This document shows positions 32,296 to 43,870 of a DNA stretch of 64,000 nt, piece by piece. The position numbers were made by a program, and so were the translations under genes. Position 1 is the stretch's first letter, and every line of letters starts with the position of its first letter. Under the pieces are notes generated by a model. That model was not told the origin of the DNA and searched no databases. It saw only the letters and a list, made by a program, of their open reading frames with translations. The DNA comes from Bradyrhizobium jicamae (GTDB lineage: Bacteria > Pseudomonadota > Alphaproteobacteria > Rhizobiales > Xanthobacteraceae): assembly GCF_001440395.1 (NCBI RefSeq), contig NZ_LLXZ01000080.1, forward strand, positions 1 through 64,000, in the 5' to 3' direction.

Positions 32296-34024
32296 TCAGC
32301 GCGATGTGCGTCAGCGCCTGCGGGAAATTGCCGGTCTGACGGCGGACCACCGTATCGTATTCCTCGGCAAGGAGGCCGAGGTCGTTGGCGATCGCGACCA
32401 CGCGGGCAAACAACTCCTGCGCCCTGTCGAACTCCCCTGCCAGAACATAGGCATCCGCCAGCCACAGCGTGCAGGCGAGGAAAGCGCCTTCGGCCGGCTG
32501 TTTCTCCGCTTCACGGGGATCGTGCCGCAGCACGAAGCCGTCGCGCATCAGATGCTGTTCGACTGCGGCAAGCGTGCCGCGCACGCGGGGATCTTCCGGT
32601 GGCAGGAAACCGACCGACGGCAACAACAGGATGGAGGCATCGAGCATCTTTGAGCCGTAGAACTCGACGAAAGCATTCATTTCAGGGTCAAAACCTTTGG
32701 TGCAGACGTCGCGATGAATGGTATCGCGCAGCACCCGCCACTTCTCCAGCGGCGCCTTGAAGCCGAACGTCTCGGCGCTCTTGATGCCGCGGTCGAAGGC
32801 GACCCAGGTCATCACTTTGGACGAGACGTAGTGCTTTCCAGGGCCGCGGCGCTCCCAGATGCCGTGATCGGGCTTGTGCCATATTTCGGCAAGGTGCTGC
32901 AGCACGGCGCATTCCATCGCCCAGCTGGGTTTATCCATTTCGAGCTTGGCCACGCGCCACTGGTGAAAGGCGTCGATCAATTCACCGTAGACGTCAAGCT
33001 GCAACTGCGCATGCGCGGCGTTGCCGACCCGCACCGGCTTTGCACCCTCATAGCCAGGCAACCATGTGGCCTCCCATTCCAGAAGGCGCCGCTGCCCCAT
33101 GATGCCATACATGATCTGCATGTTGGCGGGAGAACCCGCGGCTGCCCGCAACAGCCAGCGGTGCCAGGCAGAGGCTTCCTCGGTATAGCCCGAGTTCATC
33201 AGCGCCAGCAGCGTGAAGGTGGCGTCGCGCAGCCAGCAGAAGCGGTAGTCCCAGTTGCGCTGTCCCCCGAGCTGCTCCGGCAGCGACGTCGTTGGCGCAG
33301 CGACAATGCCGCCCGTCGGCGCATAGGTCTGCGCCTTCAGCGTGATCAGGGAGCGCATCACGAGATCGCGGTACTCGCCCTGGTATGTGCAGCGGCTGCA
33401 CCATTCGGTCCAGAACGTTTCGGTATCCTGCAAGGCGTAGGCAGGATCGATCGGCTTGGGCACGGGCAGATGCGAGGGGCCGTAGGTGAGCACGAAGGGA
33501 ACGGTGTCGCCCTCGCCCACTTCGAAATCGGCGACCGTCGTCAGGTCCTCGCCGCGGGTTTCCACCGGCGTCCGCAGCACCGTCATGTCCTGTCCGCAGA
33601 TCGCGAGCAGCGCGGAGCCGTCCTCGCTCTTCTTGACCCAGGGAATGTCGGTGCCGAAGCCGAAGCGGATCACCAGCTGCATGTGCATCCTGACCCGGCC
33701 GCGAACGCCGCGCACCAGCCGCACCACGTCGGAGGCGTTGCCGCGCGGCGGCATGAAATCGATCAGGTCGACCGCGCCGTCGGCCGTCTCGAACCGTGTC
33801 TCCAGGATCAGGGTGTCGCCCCAATAGCGGCGCGAGGTGCCGATCACCTCCTCTGTCGGCGCGATCAGCCAGCGGCCGTGCTTGTGCGTGCCGAGAACAG
33901 CCGCAAAGCAGGCATCGGAATCGAATGCCGGCCAGCACAGCCAATCGATCGACCCGTCACGGCCGACCAGCGCCGCGGTTTCGCAATCGCCGATCAGCCC
34001 ATAATCTTCGATCGGGCACGGCAC
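32225..34024 (-). CDS. Glycoside hydrolase family 15 protein (glucoamylase/trehalase-like)
   Basis: A 599-residue cytosolic GH15 protein. The N-terminal domain begins PIEDYGLIGDCETAALVGRDGS with DWLCWPAFDSDACFAAVLG, typical of bacterial GH15. The (alpha/alpha)6 barrel carries WDYRFCWLRDATFTLLALM, the general-acid region HGIWERRGPGKHYVSSKVMT, and near the C-terminus LACTLWLADAYVLAGEFDRA with the second catalytic-type region. Family members release glucose from alpha-glucans or hydrolyse trehalose; the position in a trehalose/glycogen block fits either. The start is a GTG at 34024. It lies 80 bases downstream of malQ in the same direction, with a degenerate hairpin in between. The 3' end overlaps the AraC gene by 71 bases. 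Confidence 0.88.
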   Translation of the reverse strand: MPCPIEDYGLIGDCETAALVGRDGSIDWLCWPAFDSDACFAAVLGTHKHGRWLIAPTEEVIGTSRRYWGDTLILETRFETADGAVDLIDFMPPRGNASDVVRLVRGVRGRVRMHMQLVIRFGFGTDIPWVKKSEDGSALLAICGQDMTVLRTPVETRGEDLTTVADFEVGEGDTVPFVLTYGPSHLPVPKPIDPAYALQDTETFWTEWCSRCTYQGEYRDLVMRSLITLKAQTYAPTGGIVAAPTTSLPEQLGGQRNWDYRFCWLRDATFTLLALMNSGYTEEASAWHRWLLRAAAGSPANMQIMYGIMGQRRLLEWEATWLPGYEGAKPVRVGNAAHAQLQLDVYGELIDAFHQWRVAKLEMDKPSWAMECAVLQHLAEIWHKPDHGIWERRGPGKHYVSSKVMTWVAFDRGIKSAETFGFKAPLEKWRVLRDTIHRDVCTKGFDPEMNAFVEFYGSKMLDASILLLPSVGFLPPEDPRVRGTLAAVEQHLMRDGFVLRHDPREAEKQPAEGAFLACTLWLADAYVLAGEFDRAQELFARVVAIANDLGLLAEEYDTVVRRQTGNFPQALTHIALINTAHNLCAAKTPTEKPAVQRSK

Positions 34025-34040
34025 GGTGCTTCACCGCCGG

Positions 34041-34096
34041 AGCGGGATGGCATTTCTTCCAGTCATCATCCCGCTCTGCCTTTCTTCCTCGACCAT
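34041..34096. repeat. Diverged family C repeat / hairpin between malQ and GH15
   Basis: agcgggatg (34041-34049) pairs with catcccgct (34067-34075), followed by gcctttcttcctcgaccatgatc. This matches the order hairpin, pyrimidine-rich stretch and catgatc of the element at 5997-6095, in degenerate form. It could weaken transcription from malQ into the GH15 gene. Confidence 0.5.
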
Positions 34097-34103
34097 GATC
34101 TCT

Positions 34104-36050
34104 TCAGATCGCAGCGCGCGAGCGCTCATGGGTTGCCGCCTTCAGCGCGCCGACGTCGACCGTGGACGTCATTTCCTCGATCGTTACCGGAAGCCGCCGC
34201 CGCCAGTTCGGATGCTCGTTGACGGTGCCGGGAATGTTGGGCTGGTCGACCACCCCGAGCAGATCCTCCAGCGATACCGCAAGCAGCCGCGATTTGGTTC
34301 GCGCCAGGAAATTCGCGACCGAATAGAGATCGTTGCGATCGATGGCGTGATGCCGCAGCACGTCGTCCAGCATGGCAAGCGCGTGCCAGCGTGCCTCGTC
34401 GCTCTCGCCGGGGTCGATCCCGAGCGAGCGTTTCAGCTTGAGATCGCCGAACGAGCGCCAGCCGGCATAAGTCGAAAGATCATGGGTGTTGAAGGTGACG
34501 AGCGCGTTGGTCAGATAATGATCGATGTTGCGGAACGATCCGTGGTCGTCGCGCTCGAACATCATCACGAGATATGACCAGATGCCCCAATCGGCGATCT
34601 GGTCGCGAAACCCTTCGGGCACGGTGCCGAGGTCTTCGCCGATCACGACGCAGCGCTGCGTCATGCTTTCCTGCGCGGTCACCGCCAGCAGCGCCTCGAA
34701 CGGCATCTGCACGTAGACGCCGTCGCGTGCGGTGAAGCCTTGCGGCACCAGATAGAGCCGCTTCAGGCCTAGAACATGATCGAGCCGGATCGCGCCGGCA
34801 TGCCGCATCGAGGCGCGCAGCATGTCGCGATACGGCGCAAAGGATTGCTGCTCGAGCCCGACCGCATTGAAGCCGGCGAGGCCCCAGCTCTGGCCGGCGG
34901 TGTTGAGCGGATCGGGCGGTGCCCCGACGCCGAGGTGGCGGGATATCGCAACCTGTTCGTTCCAGGCGTCGAACCCGTCGGCCTGCACGCCGACCGCGAC
35001 GTCGAGATAGAGCCCGACCTTCATGCCGAGCTTTTTGGCCAGATCGTTGGCCGCGCCGAGCTGCCGATCCGCGGTCCATTGCACGAACTCGACGAATCCA
35101 ATTTCGCCGGCATCCTCGCCCTGGCGCAAGGCGGCGCATCTGACATCGTCCGGCTGCCGCCATTCTTCCGGCCATTCCCACCACGGCTTGCCGAATTTGT
35201 GCCGGAGCACCTCGAAGCAGGCAAAGTGCGACAGCAAGGTGCCGCGCTCGGTGCGGAATTTGTCGAAATCCTGTTGGCGCCCCGGCTTGGGAGCGGACTT
35301 GAAAGCAGCAAAAGCGGCGCGAAGTGCGCGCCACTTCAATCCGGCGACGCCGACGTAATCGACGACATCGCCTGCCCGCAACGATGCCAGCGCATCGCGG
35401 ATTCCGGAATCGGGCTGAAATTCGGGAAGCTTTTCAACGTCGATATAAAGCGCGTTGAGAAATAGCCGGCTGTTCGGCGAATACGGGCTGCAATCGCCCG
35501 GGCGATCGTCGAACAACGCATGCAGCGGATTGAGACCGACGCCGTCGGCGCCGAGCTGATCGGCGAGTTCGATCAGGTTGGCGAGGTCGGTGAAGTCACC
35601 CATCCCCCAGTTGCGCGCCGAGCGGACGCTATAAAGCTGCACCGCGAGCAGCCAGCAACGGTCGAACTCGCCGCCAAACGCCCGTTCCGGCGCCGAAATC
35701 AGCGGCACATCCTCAGTCGTCGCGGCGTCGCTCACCTGCAGCCGGTAGATGCCGAGCGGCAGGTCCTTGGGCCAATCGATGGCGTGATCCGAGCTCTCGC
35801 CCTTGGCGATAACTCCTGATTCCGCAACGATTTTCCACGCCACCGGCAGCCTGGCTTTCGGGAGTTCGGTGCGCGACGGCCGCCCGGACCGGACCACCAC
35901 GGGGTGGCCGACCAGCGCTCCCGGCGCCTGCGGCGGCAGGGCATCCAGGATTATTTTGAGCGCGGCAGCGTCCGTCACACGGCGGTGACCCTGACCGTCC
36001 AGGAACTCGGTTTGAATCCCCAGGGCTTTGGCTTGAGCAAAAAGGTCCAT
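34104..36050 (-). CDS. malQ: 4-alpha-glucanotransferase (amylomaltase, GH77)
   Basis: A 648-residue enzyme that transfers alpha-1,4-glucan chains, producing glucose and longer maltodextrins. GH77 motifs are intact: GLNPLHALFDDRPGDCSPYS, PNSRLFLNALYIDVE, the nucleophile region AIRLDHVLGLKRLYLVPQG, the acid/base region VIGEDLGTVPEGFRDQ, and FNTHDLSTYAGW. The N-terminal domain of about 140 residues is the usual bacterial extension. The start at 36050 (MDLFAQAKALGIQTE) is set by homology; a longer frame reaches 36164 but would contain the promoter described below. It is divergent from treS. A perfect EcfG promoter faces it at 36129-36153. Confidence 0.92.
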   Translation of the reverse strand: MDLFAQAKALGIQTEFLDGQGHRRVTDAAALKIILDALPPQAPGALVGHPVVVRSGRPSRTELPKARLPVAWKIVAESGVIAKGESSDHAIDWPKDLPLGIYRLQVSDAATTEDVPLISAPERAFGGEFDRCWLLAVQLYSVRSARNWGMGDFTDLANLIELADQLGADGVGLNPLHALFDDRPGDCSPYSPNSRLFLNALYIDVEKLPEFQPDSGIRDALASLRAGDVVDYVGVAGLKWRALRAAFAAFKSAPKPGRQQDFDKFRTERGTLLSHFACFEVLRHKFGKPWWEWPEEWRQPDDVRCAALRQGEDAGEIGFVEFVQWTADRQLGAANDLAKKLGMKVGLYLDVAVGVQADGFDAWNEQVAISRHLGVGAPPDPLNTAGQSWGLAGFNAVGLEQQSFAPYRDMLRASMRHAGAIRLDHVLGLKRLYLVPQGFTARDGVYVQMPFEALLAVTAQESMTQRCVVIGEDLGTVPEGFRDQIADWGIWSYLVMMFERDDHGSFRNIDHYLTNALVTFNTHDLSTYAGWRSFGDLKLKRSLGIDPGESDEARWHALAMLDDVLRHHAIDRNDLYSVANFLARTKSRLLAVSLEDLLGVVDQPNIPGTVNEHPNWRRRLPVTIEEMTSTVDVGALKAATHERSRAAI

Positions 36051-36122
36051 TCGGCACGTACTTTGCACGCAAACATCAAACCGATGTCGCGAAATTGTCC
36101 AATTACGGGAAGGAGATAGACC

Positions 36123-39100
36123 GTGTCTAACGCTCGGACCCAGCAACGGTTCCGCGGGAACCAAAGCGAGCCGAGCGGCTTTCTATCTAAGTCCGGAACG
36201 TCTCCCTTTCTGAAAACGAAACGGGGACGTCATTTCCATGGCAATGGCATCACCGTGAACAAAAAAGCGCAAACCGCCGAAAGCTCTCATTCCGGCGTCT
36301 CTCTCCCTATCGATGGCGCCTATCCGCTGGATAAGGACGGCAACCTGGTGCTCGAAGCAAAGGAGATGCCAGCCGCCGCCGACCCCGTGGCTGACGAGCT
36401 CTGGTACAAGGATGCGATCATCTACCAGCTCCACGTCAAGGCCTTCGCCGACAGCAACAATGACGGCATCGGCGACTTTGCCGGACTGACCGAGAAACTG
36501 GGATACCTGCAGGATCTCGGCGTCACCACGCTGTGGCTGCTACCGTTCTACCCCTCGCCCGGCCGCGACGACGGCTACGACATCGCCGACTATGGCGACA
36601 TCAATCCCGATTTCGGAACGATGAAGGATTTCAAGCGCTTCATCCAGGAAGCCAAGAAACGCGGCCTAAGGGTCATCACCGAGCTCGTCATCAACCATAC
36701 CTCCGATCAGCACGACTGGTTCAAGCGCGCCCGCCGCAGCGACCCGAACTCCTCGGCCCGCAACTGGTATGTCTGGAGCGACACCGACCAGAAATATCTG
36801 GGCACGCGGATCATCTTCACCGATACCGAGAAATCGAACTGGACCTGGGACCCGGAAGCCGGCCAGTTCTACTGGCACCGCTTCTTCTCGCACCAGCCGG
36901 ATCTCAATTTCGACAACCCGCGCGTGGTCAGCGCGCTGGTGCAGGTGATGAAGCGCTGGCTCGATACGGGCGTCGACGGCTTCCGGCTCGACGCCATTCC
37001 CTATCTCTGCGAGCGCGACGGCACCAACAACGAGAACCTGCCGGAGACGCATACCATCATCAAGCGGCTGCGCGGCGAACTCGATGCCTATGCAAAAGGC
37101 AAGGTGCTGCTGGCCGAGGCCAATCAATGGCCGGAGGACGTGCAGGAATATTTCGGCCGCGGCGACGAATGCCACATGGCCTATCACTTCCCGCTGATGC
37201 CGCGCATCTACATGGCGATCGCGCAGGAAGACCGTTTTCCGATCACCGACATCCTGCGTCAGACGCCGGATATTCCAGGCAACTGCCAATGGGCGCTGTT
37301 CCTGCGCAACCATGACGAACTGACGCTGGAAATGGTCACCGACGTCGAGCGCGATTACCTGTGGTCGACCTACGCCAACGATCCCCGCGCCCGCATCAAT
37401 GTCGGCATCCGCCGGCGACTGGCGCCGCTGATGGACAACGACCGGCGCAAGATCGAGCTGATGAACTCGCTGCTGTTCTCATTCCCGGGCACGCCGATCA
37501 TCTATTACGGCGACGAGATCGGCATGGGCGACAATATCTATCTCGGCGACCGCAACGGCGTGCGCACGCCGATGCAATGGACGCCGGACCGCAATGGCGG
37601 CTTCTCGCGCGCCGACCCCGCGCGGCTCTATGCGCCGACCATCATGGACCCGGTCTATGGCTATGAATCGGTGAATGTCGAGGCGCAGTCGCGCAGCCTC
37701 TCCTCGCTGCTCTCCGCCACCAAGCGGCTGATCGCGGTCCGCAAGTCGACACTGGCCTTCGGCCGCGGCACCATGACGTTCATCCGGCCCGAGAACCGCG
37801 CAGTACTATGCTATGTGCGCCAGTACCAGGACCAGGTCATTCTCTGCGTCGCCAACCTGTCGCGGTCGGCGCAGGCGACCGAGCTGGATCTCGCCGCCTT
37901 CAAGGACCGTATCCCGCTGGAAATGCTCGGCCGCACGCGATTTCCGGCGATCGGTGATCTGCCCTACATGATCACGCTCGCGCCTTACGGCTTCTACTGG
38001 TTCGAGCTGCAGGAGCGTGACAAATCGGCGCCGGTGCCGCAGCGCGCGGTGCCCGAGTTCGAAACGCTGGTGGTGCCGCTCAACGCGACCTGGGTGTCGC
38101 TGGCGCGCGAACGCGGCGTGTTCGAGCGCGACGTGCTTCCGGGCCACCTGGCGCGCAGCCGCTGGTACCCGGAGCGGTCGGAGAAAGCGATCCGTCCGGC
38201 GCTGACCTCGGCAATACCGTTCTGCGATATCGGCGACAACCGGCCGTGGCTCGCCTTCTTCGAAACCACGGAACGCAACATTACGACGCGTTATGTGTTG
38301 CCGATGCAGATCGAATGGGTGCGCTTCGACCGCGAGCGCTACAATCCGCATGCGCTGGCCGCCGTCCGGCAAGGCGCCCGCGAGGGTACCTTGCTCGACG
38401 TCGCCACCGACCAGATCTTCATCTCGCTGTTCCTGCGCAACCTGCAGCAATCGCTGACGGTCGACGAGAGCGAACAGGGCCTGCAACTCGAATTCCGCCC
38501 CTCCAGCCGCTTCGGCGACAAGCCGATCCGGCAGCCCGAGCACATCCGCACCGTCGAGTCCGATCTGCCCCGCAGCACCGCCCTGGTGGACAACGACTAC
38601 GTCGTCAAGATCTACCGCACGCTTCAGGCCGGCCCCAATCCCGAGATCGAGATGGGGCGCTTCCTCACCGACGTCGCCAATTTTCCCAACACGCCGGCGT
38701 TGCTCGGCAGCGCCGAGCTGGTCGAGGGCAACGAAAAGAGCGCGATCGGCGTCGTTCACGCCTTCGTTGCCAATCAGGGTGACCTCTGGACCGTGAGTGC
38801 CGCATATCTCGATCGCTTCGTCGAGGAGCAGCGGCTGCTGGCGGAGAGCATTCACCCCGGCGAGCGCGAGGAAGAAATCCCCTATCTGCGCTACATCGCG
38901 CAAGCCGGACGGCGCGTCGCCGAATTGCATGTCGCGCTCGCCAGCAATAGCGAGCTGGCCGAATTCGCGCCGGAGCCGACCGGCCGCGACGACGTGCAGC
39001 GCTGGATCGACGATCTGGCGCTCTGCGCCGGACGCGTGTTCGATCTGCTCAGGCAACGGCGCGAAACGCTGAAGGATGCCGCCGACCGGGCGCTGGCCGA

Positions 39101-39643
39101 CCAGGTGCTGGCGTTGCAGCCGGCCCTGCGCGATCGCCTCGAAACGCTGCTGCCGCGCGAGTTCGACGCCGCCAACATCCGCTGCCATGGCGACCTCGAT
39201 CTCAGCCAGCTGCTGATCGTCAAGGACGACATCTTCATCGTCGACTTCGAAGGCACGCCGCGGCGAACGATTGCCGAACGCCGGCGCAAGGTGCCCGCGG
39301 CGCGCGATGTCGCCAGCCTGATCCGCTCGATCGATTATTCGGCAACCGCCGCCCTTGAGCGCGCGCTCAAAGTGGCCCACGATGAGCATGGCAAGTTAGG
39401 CGCGGCGCTTGCCGAGTGGCGCGACCGGGCGACCGTCGCATTTTTCGCCGCCTACAGCGAAGCCATGACCGATCAACGGTTGTGGCCGAACGATCCCAGA
39501 ACCGCCGAGCGCATACTTAACTTCTTCCTGCTCGAGAAGGCTTTGAACGAAATCGAACACGAGTTGTTGTATCGACCGGACTGGCTACGCATGCCCCTGA
39601 CCGGAATCATCCGAACGTTGTCGCAACCACCATTCGAGGCCGC

Positions 39644-39647
<4 letters not shown>
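36123..39647 (+). CDS. treS: Trehalose synthase fused to maltokinase (TreS-Mak)
   Basis: A protein of up to 1174 residues. The GH13 trehalose synthase part starts at [20 protein letters not shown] and has the catalytic blocks [11 protein letters not shown] (nucleophile), [13 protein letters not shown] (acid/base) and [12 protein letters not shown]. From about residue 680 a maltokinase domain follows, with [25 protein letters not shown] and [10 protein letters not shown] as kinase loops. It interconverts maltose and trehalose and makes maltose-1-phosphate. Start: AAGGAG lies 7 bases before the GTG at 36123, but the first 44 residues have low GC3 and no family similarity. A GTG at 36255 ([10 protein letters not shown]) would give 1130 residues. 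It overlaps glgB by 4 bases. Confidence 0.9.
36129..36153 (-). promoter_or_regulatory. EcfG promoter for malQ
   Basis: On the minus strand: GGAAC (36153-36149), 16 bases, CGTT (36132-36129), an exact consensus match. The start of transcription would be near 36122, giving a leader of about 72 nt. The box overlaps the first codons of treS if that gene starts at 36123. Confidence 0.6.
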
Positions 39648-41791
<2,144 letters not shown>

Positions 41792-41794
41792 CGC

Positions 41795-43870
41795 ATGCGA
41801 TTGTCCGCGGGAAGTCCCGCCCGCCTGGGTGCAAGCTGGGACGGAAGGGGCACCAACTTTGCGTTGTTCTCGGCCAATGCGGAGAAGGTCGAGCTTTGCC
41901 TGTTCGACGCCCAGGGCCGGCGCGAACTCGAGCGGATCGAGCTGCCCGAGCGCAACGAGGACGTCTGGCACGGCTATCTCAACGACGTATCACCCGGGCA
42001 GCTCTACGGCTATCGTGTCCACGGCACTTACGCGCCCGAGCGCGGCCACCGTTTCAACGCCAACAAGCTCTTGCTCGATCCCTATGCCAAGCGGCTCGCC
42101 GGCCGCCTGGTGTGGAGCGACGCGCATTTCGGCTATCGCACGGGAAGCGCGCGCGAGGATCTCTCATTCGACCGCCGCGACAATGCGCGTGGCATGCCGA
42201 AGGCGGTCGTGGTCGACGAGACCTTCAACTGGGGCCGCCGCGAGATCCGGCCGAACATCGCCTGGGAAGACACCGTCATCTACGAGGCCCACGTCAAGGG
42301 CCTGACGCAAAAGCGCAACGACGTGGCGCCGGCCTGGCGCGGTACCTATGGCGGGCTATGCTCGCCGGCGATGATCGACCATCTCAAGCGGCTCGGCGTC
42401 ACCACCATCGAGCTGTTGCCGATCCACGGGCTGATCGACGACCGGGTGCTGGTGGAACGGAAGCTTGCGAATTACTGGGGCTACAATACGCTGGCGTTCT
42501 TCGCGCCGGAGCCGCGCTATGCGCAGGACAACGCGCTCGATGCTTTCAGAACCACGGTGGCGCGGCTGCACGACGCTGGCATCGAGGTGATGCTCGACGT
42601 CGTCTATAACCACACCGCCGAGGGCAATCATCTCGGCCCGACGCTGTGCTTCCGCGGCATCGACAACGCGTCCTATTATTGGCTCAACAAAGAGCATCCG
42701 CGCTACTATGACGATTTCACCGGTTGCGGCAGCTCGGTCAACCTGACCCATCCGCGCGTGCTGCAGATGGTGATGGATTCGCTGCGCTACTGGGTCGAGG
42801 TCTGCCATGTCGACGGCTTCCGCTTCGACCTCGCCACCACGCTGGCGCGCGGGCCGAACGGCTTTGACCGCAATTCCTCCTTCCTCACCGCCGTGCGGCA
42901 GGACCCGGTGCTGGCCACCGTCAAGCTCGTCGCCGAGCCGTGGGATCTTGGCCTCGGCGGCTATCAGGTCGGCGCGTTTCCCTCGCAATGGTCGGAATGG
43001 AATGATCGCTATCGCGGCGCAATGCGGCGTTACTGGAGCGGCGAAGGCAGCCTGATCGGCGAAGTATCGAGTCGCATGACCGCCTCATCCGACCTGTTCC
43101 GTCACGACAATCGCGCAGCGCGCGCCAGCATCAATCACATCACCGTCCATGACGGTTTCACGCTGGCCGACCTGTTCAGCTACAACGAGAAGCACAACCA
43201 GGCCAACGGCGAAGACAATCGCGACGGCTCCAACGACAACAACAGCAACAATTGCGGCCATGAAGGCCCGACTACCGACGCCGCGATCACAGCGTTGCGC
43301 CGGCAGCTCCGAAAGAACCAGCTCGCCTGCCTGTTCCTCGCGCAGGGGACGCCGCTGATGCTGGCCGGCGACGAGGTTGGCAATTCGCAGAACGGCAACA
43401 ATAACGCCTATTGCCAGGACAATGAGATCGGCTGGGTGACCTGGGACAATCTCGGCAAACCGGGCGACGACCTCACCGATTTCGTCGGTCATATGACCGC
43501 GCTACGCCGGCGCTTCCCGCAATTGCGCTACCAGCGCTGGCTTTCCGGGCGACGCAAGGATGGCACCTATGGTGTGCTATGGCTGACACCGGCGGCCGAG
43601 GAAATGCAGGAATCCGACTGGAATTTTCCGGAAGGACGATTCCTCGCCTATGTGCTGGGGCCCTTGGAACAAGGCCAGCCGCCGATCTTTATCGTGCTGA
43701 ACGCCGCGCCCGAAGAGATTGCTTTCAAATTGCCGCAGATGTCCGAAATCAAGAACTGGCAACCGGTACTGAACACGACCGAAACCGTGCAGAGCTTTGC
43801 CGAGTTCGCTTCCGGCACGGAGAGCAGCGCGCCGCCGCGGTCGGTGCTTGCCTTTGCAGGCGCGGCATGA
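41795..43870 (+). CDS. glgX: Glycogen debranching enzyme GlgX
   Basis: A 691-residue GH13 isoamylase-type enzyme. It starts LSAGSPARLGASWDGRGTNF (CBM48). The barrel has YEAHVKGLTQKRNDV, the DVVYNHTAEGNHLGPTL block, the nucleophile DGFRFDLATTLAR, the acid KLVAEPWDLGLGGYQVGAFP and ITVHDGFTLADLFSYNEKHN followed by NGEDNRDG, as in GlgX. It hydrolyses alpha-1,6 linkages of short side chains. The maltooligosaccharides released are substrates for TreY, MalQ and GH15 encoded nearby. The ATG at 41795 follows the glgB stop by 3 bases, and the 3' end overlaps treZ by 4 bases (ATGA). Confidence 0.94.
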   Translation: MRLSAGSPARLGASWDGRGTNFALFSANAEKVELCLFDAQGRRELERIELPERNEDVWHGYLNDVSPGQLYGYRVHGTYAPERGHRFNANKLLLDPYAKRLAGRLVWSDAHFGYRTGSAREDLSFDRRDNARGMPKAVVVDETFNWGRREIRPNIAWEDTVIYEAHVKGLTQKRNDVAPAWRGTYGGLCSPAMIDHLKRLGVTTIELLPIHGLIDDRVLVERKLANYWGYNTLAFFAPEPRYAQDNALDAFRTTVARLHDAGIEVMLDVVYNHTAEGNHLGPTLCFRGIDNASYYWLNKEHPRYYDDFTGCGSSVNLTHPRVLQMVMDSLRYWVEVCHVDGFRFDLATTLARGPNGFDRNSSFLTAVRQDPVLATVKLVAEPWDLGLGGYQVGAFPSQWSEWNDRYRGAMRRYWSGEGSLIGEVSSRMTASSDLFRHDNRAARASINHITVHDGFTLADLFSYNEKHNQANGEDNRDGSNDNNSNNCGHEGPTTDAAITALRRQLRKNQLACLFLAQGTPLMLAGDEVGNSQNGNNNAYCQDNEIGWVTWDNLGKPGDDLTDFVGHMTALRRRFPQLRYQRWLSGRRKDGTYGVLWLTPAAEEMQESDWNFPEGRFLAYVLGPLEQGQPPIFIVLNAAPEEIAFKLPQMSEIKNWQPVLNTTETVQSFAEFASGTESSAPPRSVLAFAGAA

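Noticed and set aside
32714-34222. 502-residue plus-strand open frame opposite the GH15 gene
   Set aside because: Shadow of the GH15 coding sequence, which has all expected catalytic blocks.
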